Source: an uncultured Lachnospiraceae bacterium (GTDB taxonomy: Bacteria; Bacillota; Clostridia; Lachnospirales; Lachnospiraceae). From it: DNA of 5,077 nucleotides. The stretch lies in the NCBI GenBank assembly GCA_947625995.1, contig CANQQN010000138.1:1-5077 (forward strand). Reading direction: 5' to 3'. Shown here one piece after another: positions 1-4,644 of the stretch; within the stretch, counting starts at the first letter, position 1, and every line of letters starts with the position of its first letter. Position numbers and translations under genes: made by a program. Below the pieces are notes generated by a model that saw nothing but the letters and a program-made list of their open reading frames with translations, made no database searches and had not been told where the DNA came from.

Positions 1-353
1 ATCAGCGCCGCCATCAGGCCCTTCCGGCGCATATCCTCCCGGGTGGCCACCGCCACCAGATAATCCGCGGTGATCCGGTGTCCGTAAAAGGATAACTCCA
101 CCGGATTCCAGTGGATCATGGAACAGATACTGCCCTGTCCGTCGCGAAAAACCGTGATCTGATTTCTGCGGCCCTTTTTCTCATAATAGACGTCCAGAAA
201 TTCCCTGCAGTCCTCAGGAAACACTTCCTCCCAGAGGCGGCGGGACTCCCCGTGTTTACCGGGCGGCAGTATTTCCGGCTTACAGGTCCTGTTTTCAATT
301 TTTTCAACCGGCGGATCATGCCGGTCTTTTTCTATGTTTCTGTTTTCATTCAT
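1..353 (-). CDS. GNAT-family N-acetyltransferase, Eis-like, 3' end cut by window edge
   Basis: The first 117 residues of a protein that starts at ATG 353 and runs off the left edge. Residues 1-35 are charged and poorly conserved-looking. From residue 40 the pattern is WEEVFPED, then F-x-D-x-YY-x-x-K, then NPVEL, then a strand reading DYLVAVAT followed by REDMRRKGLM. That last stretch matches the acetyl-CoA pyrophosphate-binding motif of GNAT enzymes (R-x-x-G-x-M form), and the spacing resembles the N-terminal GNAT domain of Eis-like proteins. Such enzymes move an acetyl group from acetyl-CoA to an amine; the substrate cannot be told here. No other in-frame start fits. An AGGAG lies 12 nt upstream of the ATG, which is longer than ideal. 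The gap to ispF is 242 bp and holds the 70-bp repeats. Whether an SCP2-like C-terminal domain follows, as in Eis, cannot be seen. Confidence 0.8.
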   Translation of the reverse strand, partial: MNENRNIEKDRHDPPVEKIENRTCKPEILPPGKHGESRRLWEEVFPEDCREFLDVYYEKKGRRNQITVFRDGQGSICSMIHWNPVELSFYGHRITADYLVAVATREDMRRKGLMAAL

Positions 354-387
354 AGTATTCTGATACTCCTGATCCTGCGAGGAACAT
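346..387 (-). other. possible 13-codon leader ORF overlapping the acetyltransferase start
   Basis: An ATG at 387-385 opens a 13-codon frame (MFLAGSGVSEYYE) whose TGA (348-346) overlaps the acetyltransferase ATG (353-351) by 8 nt. A GGGAG sits 9 nt upstream of its ATG, better spaced than the AGGAG serving the acetyltransferase. Just upstream, 401-406 (CGCGCA) and 414-419 (TGCGCG) form a 6-bp hairpin with a 7-nt loop. The layout would suit translational coupling. A frame this short can easily arise by chance, and nothing shows that it is translated. Confidence 0.2.
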
Positions 388-427
388 ATACTCCCACTCC
401 CGCGCAAAACAGATGCGCGCATTGCTT

Positions 428-599
428 CAGACAAACTGTTTTTCGCCACAGGCGGCTACCCCGACAAAAGGCCGCACCAACGCCTTCACCCACAACTCAG
501 ACAAACTGTTTTTCGCGGCAGGCGGCTACTTCGACAAAAGGCCGCACCAACGCTTTCGCCCACAACTCAGACAAACTGTTTTTCGCCGCAGGCGGCTAC
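428..599. repeat. 70-bp tandem direct repeat, 2.5 copies, between ispF and the acetyltransferase
   Basis: Two full copies (428-497 and 498-567) differ at 6 of 70 positions. A partial third copy (568-599, 32 bp) differs from each at one position in its length. Each copy starts CAGACAAACTGTTTTTCGC, then carries a small GGCGGCTAC block and an AAAAGGCCGCACCAACGC block. On the minus strand copies 1 and 3 contain CGCC-TGY-GGCG, a 4-bp stem with a 3-nt loop, followed by AAAAACAG; copy 2 breaks this stem by one base. A period of 70 is not a multiple of 3, so no frame is kept across copies and coding is unlikely. The partial copy overlaps the ispF stop codon (598-596). Its function is unknown; a transcript-processing or protein-binding array is possible. 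Confidence 0.93.
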
Positions 600-1126
600 C
601 TCCGCGGACAGCCCTGACAGCCTGCGCAGACCGTTTCCTGCCTGTCCGGCACAAATACCGGGGACAATGCGCAGATCGCTTGCGCGCTGATTCCTTCTTC
701 CGATCCGGTAAACCCAAGGCCTTCCTCCGTGGTGGCCTTCACGTTTACCAGCGACGGATCGATCTTTAAAGCGGCAGCCATATTCTCTTCCATCTGCGCA
801 ATAAAGGGGCGCAGTTTCGGACGCTGCGCGATCACCGTAGCGTCAATATTTTCAATATAATACCCTGCATTCTCCAGCAGATCCCCCACACGGGAAAGCA
901 GCTTCATGCTGGAAATCCCTTGATACTGCTGGTCCGTATCGGGAAAATGCAGGCCAATATCACCAAGGCCCGCCGCGCCCAGAAGGGCGTCCATGACCGC
1001 GTGGATCAGCACGTCCGCATCGGAATGCCCCAAAAGTCCTTTTTCAAAAGGGATCTGTACACCTCCAAGGATCAGATTCCTGTTTTCCGTAAGCCGGTGT
1101 ACGTCATATCCCAAACCTACTCTCAT
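596..1126 (-). CDS. ispF: 2-C-methyl-D-erythritol 2,4-cyclodiphosphate synthase
   Basis: IspF converts CDP-methylerythritol 2-phosphate to the cyclic diphosphate MEcPP, releasing CMP, in the cytoplasmic MEP route to isoprenoids; the known enzyme is a zinc-dependent trimer. The N-terminal GYDVH gives the metal ligands D8 and H10, and H42 lies in VLIHAVMDALLG, the same numbering as the E. coli enzyme. HSDADV (34-39), DIGLHFPDTD (56-65) and ATTEEGLGFTG (131-141) are further family signatures. ATG 1126 has an AGGAG 9 nt upstream. The family usually ends near residue 155-160, just after the GISAQAICAL segment. This protein runs to 176, and the extra 22 residues include C167-x-x-C170-x-x-C173. Its stop codon lies inside the partial copy of the 70-bp repeat, so the tail may be a product of repeat arrival. 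Core assignment is secure; the role of the tail is unknown. Confidence 0.97.
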   Translation of the reverse strand: MRVGLGYDVHRLTENRNLILGGVQIPFEKGLLGHSDADVLIHAVMDALLGAAGLGDIGLHFPDTDQQYQGISSMKLLSRVGDLLENAGYYIENIDATVIAQRPKLRPFIAQMEENMAAALKIDPSLVNVKATTEEGLGFTGSEEGISAQAICALSPVFVPDRQETVCAGCQGCPRR

Positions 1127-1162
1127 CGTTTCACACTCCTAAGCGCATACCCTTTCAAAACA

Positions 1163-1192
1163 ACGATACGTTCTGCCGGATATGGTTTTCAA
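1163..1192 (-). promoter_or_regulatory. candidate sigma-A promoter for ispF
   Basis: On the minus strand TTGAAA (1192-1187) and TATCGT (1168-1163) are separated by 18 bp, 37 bp upstream of the ispF ATG. The -35 box fits 5 of 6 and the -10 box 4 of 6 of the consensus. It lies just after a strong terminator, so ispF needs a promoter about here. The match is only fair. Confidence 0.35.
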
Positions 1193-1205
1193 TCCTATGA
1201 TACAG

Positions 1206-1244
1206 AAAAAAAGACATTTTGCCAAGGGCAAAACATCTTTTTTT
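1206..1244 (-). terminator. Rho-independent terminator after the DUF4179 gene, near-symmetric
   Basis: The arms TTTTGCC (1217-1223) and GGCAAAA (1227-1233) form a 7-bp stem with a 3-nt loop. Outside a 2x2 mismatch, AAAAAGA and TCTTTTT pair again. The minus-strand transcript ends in a run of seven U, 39 bp past the DUF4179 stop. Because both sides carry an A/T run, it could also stop transcription on the plus strand, but no plus-strand gene is nearby. Confidence 0.85.
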
Positions 1245-1282
1245 CATATTCCGGATTTTCATCTGTTTCCGGATTTGCGGCG

Positions 1283-2479
1283 CTATTTTTCAAAATCCAC
1301 TTCTGTCTTCAGCAGGGCGTGGGACAGCAGATATGCCGCGTCGCTGCGGTGATCCGCCCATGTCAGATAATCGCACACGGCCACTGTCACCTTGCCAATG
1401 TCCTTCTGATACACATTGTAGATATCCCCGTAACCATAACGTCCCTGCAGCAAATTTCCTTTTTCGTCCGTCACAACCACCGTGTAATCTCCTTCTTCGG
1501 CGTCCTCAGGCAGAATCAATTTTGCAAACAGGTCATATCTGGACTTCGTAACGGAAGCAATGCCTACGCCGCACTCGCCAACAAGCCCCACTTCCTTTAC
1601 GACGGTTTCGGAATCATCCGGGGTCACATCCAGAGAAAACGCCCAGTCTCCCTCCAATTTGATCACCTCGTCTGTCACAGACCGGGTGACGTAGATCCCG
1701 TTGATCCGCAGATCATAGATAAAATGCTCTGGCAGCTGAGATATTTCCACCATATCCCCATTTTCGTCGCAGCCCTTGACATCCTCAAGCGCGATTCTGA
1801 CGATTCCCTCAAAACAATGGTCATTCACAAAATTCCCCTCGACCAGATCCACAGCCCGACAGCCCATGGCCGGTTCAAAAGATATTTTTCCAAGACCGGC
1901 CGCCGACAGATCCATCACAGCCCGGGACTCCAGCTGCAGACTGCGGTATTCCTGCGTATCTGCCTTTGTCTCCCGCATCATCTCCTCCGGGAATCCGTTT
2001 TTCGGCTCAATTTTTACCGCCAGATACAAGGACACGCTGTCCGCGTAGTATTCCGAGACGGTAACGGTCACGCCGCCGGACTCCTGTTCATACGGTATAT
2101 CTTTTGTACCTGCCTCCTGCCGGGCGTCCGGCGCCAGCGGTTCTGCATGGCGGCTGTAATCTCCGGGATAGCTGACCTTTTCTTCTACCGACCGGAAGAT
2201 CCCGCCGATCAGAGGGATCTTTGCCGCCAGCGCGGGATTCGCCACCCCAACACATAGAATTGTAGCAAAAACCGCTGCCACGCCGGAAGCCGCGATCCAA
2301 AGCCTTTGCAAGCTTCTCTTCCCCAGTCTGCCTTTTCTCTGCCCATCCTGACCTGTCAGGCCCGCGTTTTTTCTGAGAAAGGCATAGGTTTCTTCTATCC
2401 TGCCGCTGACCGCTTCTGATTCCGTTACTTTTCCACCTAAGATCCTTCTGTATTCCTGTTCCGTATATTCTTTTTTCAT
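1283..2479 (-). CDS. DUF4179-type single-pass membrane protein, probable anti-sigma factor
   Basis: A 398-residue protein. The start at ATG 2479 (MKKEYTEQEYRR) is chosen because GGAGG lies 5 nt upstream; a frame-open ATG at 2542 sits in a hairpin without a ribosome site. Residues 1-55 are hydrophilic and basic near the end (RKGRLGKR), fitting a cytoplasmic sigma-binding segment. One membrane segment spans about 61-86 (LWIAASGVAAVFATILCVGV), followed by NPALAAKIPLIGGIF, a stretch typical of DUF4179 proteins. The remaining 300 or so residues are rich in beta-type sequence (GGVTVTVSEYYADSVSLYLAV and similar) and would lie outside the cell. Family knowledge: DUF4179 proteins often follow ECF sigma genes in Firmicutes. 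The gene is downstream of one here, so a membrane anti-sigma or signal-receiving role is inferred. The signal, and whether proteolysis releases the sigma factor, are unknown. No zinc-binding HxxxCxxC motif is seen. Terminated at 1206-1244. Confidence 0.8.
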   Translation of the reverse strand: MKKEYTEQEYRRILGGKVTESEAVSGRIEETYAFLRKNAGLTGQDGQRKGRLGKRSLQRLWIAASGVAAVFATILCVGVANPALAAKIPLIGGIFRSVEEKVSYPGDYSRHAEPLAPDARQEAGTKDIPYEQESGGVTVTVSEYYADSVSLYLAVKIEPKNGFPEEMMRETKADTQEYRSLQLESRAVMDLSAAGLGKISFEPAMGCRAVDLVEGNFVNDHCFEGIVRIALEDVKGCDENGDMVEISQLPEHFIYDLRINGIYVTRSVTDEVIKLEGDWAFSLDVTPDDSETVVKEVGLVGECGVGIASVTKSRYDLFAKLILPEDAEEGDYTVVVTDEKGNLLQGRYGYGDIYNVYQKDIGKVTVAVCDYLTWADHRSDAAYLLSHALLKTEVDFEK

Positions 2480-2494
2480 ATAAACCTCCATTTC

Positions 2495-2612
2495 GGAGCG
2501 TTTGCGCGACGGGCGATGAGAACTGCAAATGCAGTTACTCATCTGCCATCAATGGGATTTGGGAACGCTCCAATCCCGGTGTGAAAAATCAGCGCATCAG
2601 CGTGATTTTTCA
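2495..2612 (-). promoter_or_regulatory. structured leader between the sigma factor and DUF4179 genes
   Basis: The 147-bp gap holds three successive hairpins in transcript order: 2612-2582 (entered separately), 2577-2554 (GGGATT/AATCCC plus GG/CC, one bulged base), and 2543-2515 (GATGAG-AACTGCA pairing with TGCAGTT-CTCATC, 13 bp with one bulge). In addition AACGCTCC (2564-2571) is complementary to GGAGCGTT (2495-2502), which lies a few bases upstream of the DUF4179 ribosome site. This 8-bp pairing would use the loop and 3 bp of the middle hairpin and enclose the third, so two folds compete. This suggests control of anti-sigma expression, but no regulator or known RNA class is recognised. Confidence 0.5.
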
Positions 2613-2613
2613 A
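2539..2613 (-). other. possible 24-codon TTG-started leader ORF after the sigma gene
   Basis: Just after the sigma stop (2629-2627) the transcript reads GAAGGAGTGTAGTTTG, a strong ribosome site with no ATG at proper spacing. The TTG at 2613-2611 opens 24 codons (MKNHADALIFHTGIGAFPNP and on) ending at TGA 2541-2539. Translation would pass through the first two hairpins of the leader and change its fold. It may be a leader peptide, or the ribosome site may be a relic of a once closer downstream gene. Evidence is the ribosome site and open frame only. Confidence 0.22.
2582..2612 (-). terminator. terminator- or attenuator-like hairpin between the sigma and DUF4179 genes
   Basis: TGAAAAATCA (2582-2591) pairs with TGATTTTTCA (2603-2612), and CGC (2593-2595) with GCG (2600-2602), around a 4-nt loop with G2592 bulged: 13 bp in all. 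In the transcript the GC part is followed by UGAUUUUU, so partial termination after the sigma gene is plausible. The U run is short and pairs within the stem, so this could instead stabilise the message end. Confidence 0.5.
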
Positions 2614-2626
2614 ACTACACTCCTTC

Positions 2627-3160
2627 TCATACAATCTCTTTCCGCAGGCGCTCCCTTCCTCTGCGCAGCCTGCTTTTCACGGTGTTTTCCTTCATGCCAA
2701 GAATCTCCGAGATTTCCTTCGTGGTAAACTGTTCCCCATAATAAAGCTGAAAGATGAGACGGCTGTCCTCTGGCAGAGAAGAAAGCAGTTCCAGAAATTC
2801 CACATCGCTCTCCGGCGGTATACTTTCCCCATTCTCCGGCATCCGCTCCACCGGCTGTACTTTTCTGTTCTGGTTATAAATCCGGACGCAGTTGTTGATC
2901 AGGATCCGGATCAGCCATGTTTTAAAATACTCGGCCTTTTTCAGTTCTTTGATGTGCTCATAAGCGTTCAGTATCGTGTCCTGAATCGCGTCGGCCACAT
3001 CCTCCTCGCTCCCCAAAAAACCTTTTGCAACTCTGACAAGGGCCTGCCGGTTCTTCTCTATCAACTGGATAAATGCTTCCGGATCGCCCTTCTGCGCCTG
3101 TTTTACCAATACTTTCATGGTCTCGTCCATTCTGAGGGTATCGCGTTTTGCGCCACCCAT
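2627..3160 (-). CDS. ECF-type RNA polymerase sigma factor (sigma-70 family)
   Basis: A 177-residue two-domain sigma factor that would direct RNA polymerase to its own set of promoters. Region 2 spans about 27-98: DPEAFIQLIEKNRQALVRVAKG, then EEDVADAIQDTILNAYEHI (core-binding helix) and FKTWLIRILINNC (-10 recognition). A short linker (99-121) lacks region 3, as in ECF factors. Region 4 spans about 122-174 with LSSLPEDSRLIFQLYY and the helix-turn-helix TTKEISEILGMKENTVKSRLRRGRERL for the -35 box. The start is uncertain: ATG 3160 has only a distant AGGAA, ATG 3130 (MDETMK) and ATG 3118 (MKVLVKQAQKGD) also fit, and the last matches the usual beginning of the family. It is followed by the DUF4179 gene, its probable membrane-bound regulator. 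I see no convincing sigma-A or ECF-type promoter in the 88 bp between the tRNA terminator and the start, so auto-regulation cannot be shown. Confidence 0.93.
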   Translation of the reverse strand: MGGAKRDTLRMDETMKVLVKQAQKGDPEAFIQLIEKNRQALVRVAKGFLGSEEDVADAIQDTILNAYEHIKELKKAEYFKTWLIRILINNCVRIYNQNRKVQPVERMPENGESIPPESDVEFLELLSSLPEDSRLIFQLYYGEQFTTKEISEILGMKENTVKSRLRRGRERLRKEIV

Positions 3161-3248
3161 CTGTCTTGCATTGCATTCCTACGGGTTACATGGCATTGCC
3201 GGCTGCCTGTTTACAACTATTAGATTGCCCCAACGGGTATTTGGTTGC

Positions 3249-3279
3249 AAAAAATAAAAGCCCCGAAGCCCTTTATTTA
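3249..3279 (-). terminator. intrinsic terminator after the tRNA pair
   Basis: In the transcript AAAUAAAGG pairs with CUUUUAUUU (one G-U pair) around a GCUUCGGGG loop, and the run CUUUUAUUUUUUG follows. It begins 26 bp past the tRNA-Met 3' end. The stem is A/U-rich and so may be leaky, leaving room for read-through into the sigma gene. Confidence 0.6.
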
Positions 3280-3304
3280 TAAGGTATTCGACGCTTTCTA
3301 AAAG

Positions 3305-3378
3305 TAGCGGGAAAGGGATTTGAACCCCCGACACCACGGGTATGAACCGTGTGCTCTAGCCAACTGAGCTATCCCGCC
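3305..3378 (-). tRNA. tRNA-Met (CAT), elongator type
   Basis: A 74-nt cloverleaf: acceptor GGCGGGA/TCCCGCT with G1-U72 wobble, D arm GCTC/GAGC, anticodon stem CACGG/CCGTG with loop TTCATAC, and T arm GGGGG-TTCAAAT-CCCTT with two wobble pairs. The anticodon is at 3344-3342. CAT could also mean initiator Met or lysidine-modified Ile. The paired acceptor end argues against an initiator, and the body closely resembles the elongator tRNA-Met of B. subtilis as I recall it. Discriminator A is at 3305; CCA is not encoded and must be added. Confidence 0.93.
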
Positions 3379-3441
3379 ATATGAAATTTTGAAGGAACAT
3401 CCGCAACCCTGTCCGGGCCGATGTCCGCTTTACAAAATCCA

Positions 3442-3514
3442 TGGGACCTACAGGGCTCGAACCTGTGACCCTCTGCTTGTAAGGCAGATGCTCTCCCAGC
3501 TGAGCTAAGATCCC
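3442..3514 (-). tRNA. tRNA-Val (TAC)
   Basis: A 73-nt cloverleaf: acceptor GGGATCT/AGGTCCC (one wobble), D arm GCTC/GAGC, anticodon stem TCTGC/GCAGA with loop CTTACAA (anticodon TAC at 3481-3479), T arm ACAGG-TTCGAGC-CCTGT, and discriminator A. CCA is not encoded. It is the first of two tRNAs behind the 3544-3573 promoter, with tRNA-Met 63 nt downstream. Confidence 0.95.
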
Positions 3515-3543
3515 ACAGCAAGTCACCGCTGACCTGCCTTGCT

Positions 3544-3573
3544 ATTATACTATCACCTGCCAAAAAAAGTCAA
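3544..3573 (-). promoter_or_regulatory. sigma-A promoter of the tRNA-Val/tRNA-Met unit
   Basis: TTGACT (3573-3568) and a perfect TATAAT (3549-3544) are 18 bp apart, 29 bp upstream of the tRNA-Val 5' end. An A/T-rich stretch (3575-3600) upstream could act as an UP element. The start of transcription would be near 3537. Confidence 0.9.
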
Positions 3574-3623
3574 CACTTATTTTTCAAAATCCGCACTTTT
3601 TGACGTGGAAACTTATTTCCCTC

Positions 3624-3652
3624 AAAAAATCCATGTCCTGTCCGGCATTTTT
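3624..3652 (-). terminator. weak intrinsic terminator after the VOC gene
   Basis: AAAAATCC (3625-3632) pairs with GG (3644-3645) and ATTTTT (3647-3652), with C3646 bulged and an 11-nt loop. On the minus strand it ends in AUUUUUU. It lies 7 bp past the VOC stop. The stem has only two G-C pairs, so it is a modest candidate. Confidence 0.45.
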
Positions 3653-3659
3653 ACCAAAC

Positions 3660-4523
3660 CTACCATGTTTTTTTCTCATTCAACTGGATCTTCTCTCCGT
3701 CAGGTCCCAGAATGGTAAAATATCTGACGCCATGCTCAAACAAAGGCAGTTCATTCAGGGAGGTGTCCGTGACCAAAAAGCCCTGAGACTTGCAGAGGAA
3801 GAACGCGGCGCGGGCGTCTTTTACATCAAGGGCAATGTGATCCAGCCGTCCCTCGCCCCGGTCTTTCAGTTCCTGCCGGTCTGCCTCCGTCACTTGGATT
3901 AGTTCCAGCGTAAAGCCATGATTGGTCACAAACACGATCTGCATCCGTCCCTTTGGCGTATCCAGATATCCACTCATGGTCTTGTCAAATCCCAGCTTTT
4001 CATAAAAAGGCAGGGAGACCTTCAGATCGGTTACCTTTACAGCAAGATGAGACCAGCCCTGAAGCCCTGTTTCACTGCCGTAAGGATGATTATAATCGTG
4101 GCACAGTTCCACTACCTCGCCGCTTGGGCCTTCAAAGTTGACGCCACGCACGCCTTTTTCTCCGATATGGTCATAGAGCACGCATCCCTTCGGGGTACTG
4201 GCATGGAGCATGGCGCCCCGCTTGTACACCCTTTCGGCGCAGGCCCGGAAATCCGGCGCGTCAATGGCAAAATGGTCGATGACCCCGTTTCCTCTTTTCT
4301 GCAACGCCGGCAACAGATGAGCCGCCGGTTTATACAGGGCAATGATCAGGTCATGGAGACGCAAGAATAGGATATCCAGCCTGACCGGATAAAATACAGA
4401 TTTCTCCTGCATTCGCTCAAATCCCAACTTCTGTTCATACCACGCGGCCGCCTGTTCCATATCCCAAACAGGGATGCCAAGATGCTGTACGCCGTTCACC
4501 AGATCACGCAACATACACTTCAC
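3660..4523 (-). CDS. VOC-family protein with two glyoxalase/dioxygenase-fold modules
   Basis: A 287-residue cytoplasmic protein built of two vicinal-oxygen-chelate modules. Module 1 covers about 10-142: GVQHLGIPVWDMEQAAAWYEQ and VIDHFAIDAPDFRACAERV, ending FEGPSGEVVELCH. Module 2 covers about 155-285: GWSHLAVKVTDLKVSLPFYEK and RLDHIALDVKDARAAFFLCK, ending ILGPDGEKIQLNE. The metal-ligand positions read H14, A62, H84 and E139 in module 1 (the usual first Glu is absent), and H159, E207, H229 and Q280 in module 2 (Q where Glu is usual). Module 2 is therefore the better candidate for a metal site. Family members act as lyases, isomerases, extradiol dioxygenases or drug-binding proteins; nothing here fixes the substrate. 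Translation most likely begins at GTG 4523 behind GAAGAAAG; ATG 4514 is an alternative. It follows purL by 121 bp with no clear terminator between, so shared transcription is possible. Confidence 0.85.
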   Translation of the reverse strand: MKCMLRDLVNGVQHLGIPVWDMEQAAAWYEQKLGFERMQEKSVFYPVRLDILFLRLHDLIIALYKPAAHLLPALQKRGNGVIDHFAIDAPDFRACAERVYKRGAMLHASTPKGCVLYDHIGEKGVRGVNFEGPSGEVVELCHDYNHPYGSETGLQGWSHLAVKVTDLKVSLPFYEKLGFDKTMSGYLDTPKGRMQIVFVTNHGFTLELIQVTEADRQELKDRGEGRLDHIALDVKDARAAFFLCKSQGFLVTDTSLNELPLFEHGVRYFTILGPDGEKIQLNEKKTW

Positions 4524-4644
4524 GTCACTTTCTTCATCGTATTCCGGAAGATCAAATCAATTCACTATGATCGATCCCTGCAAAAACATATAATCTCTGA
4601 CAACACTGCGGCAAAGTCATTGGAAAACCGAGGCTGTCCCATTG

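Noticed and set aside
428..599. A CRISPR array
   Set aside because: The units are contiguous 70-bp tandem copies with no unique spacers between conserved repeats, and no cas genes are present.
111..769. Plus-strand open frames covering the 70-bp repeats
   Set aside because: The 70-bp period shifts the frame at each copy, so the repeated peptide is not kept, and the frames also overlap the acetyltransferase and ispF on the other strand.
920..2257. A 445-codon open frame on the plus strand, the longest in the window
   Set aside because: It lies opposite ispF, the terminator and the DUF4179 gene, shows no recognisable family, and crosses a terminator. The opposite strand has clear ribosome sites and domains. 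It is a shadow frame.
2480..2542. An upstream ATG at 2542 extending the DUF4179 protein by 21 residues
   Set aside because: The extension lies in a 13-bp hairpin, has no ribosome site, and reads like non-coding sequence, whereas ATG 2479 has GGAGG 5 nt upstream.
3161..3245. An ECF-type promoter (TTGTAAAC with CGTA) upstream of the sigma gene
   Set aside because: The two blocks are about 25 bp apart, against the usual 16-17, so the pairing does not fit.
3305..3514. A tRNA-associated integration site
   Set aside because: Neither tRNA 3' end is duplicated in the window, and no integrase or phage gene is present.
4524..4644. A terminator or promoter between purL and the VOC gene
   Set aside because: No stem with a U run was found, and the best -35/-10 pair (TTGCCG with TATATG, 16 bp apart) is too weak to list.
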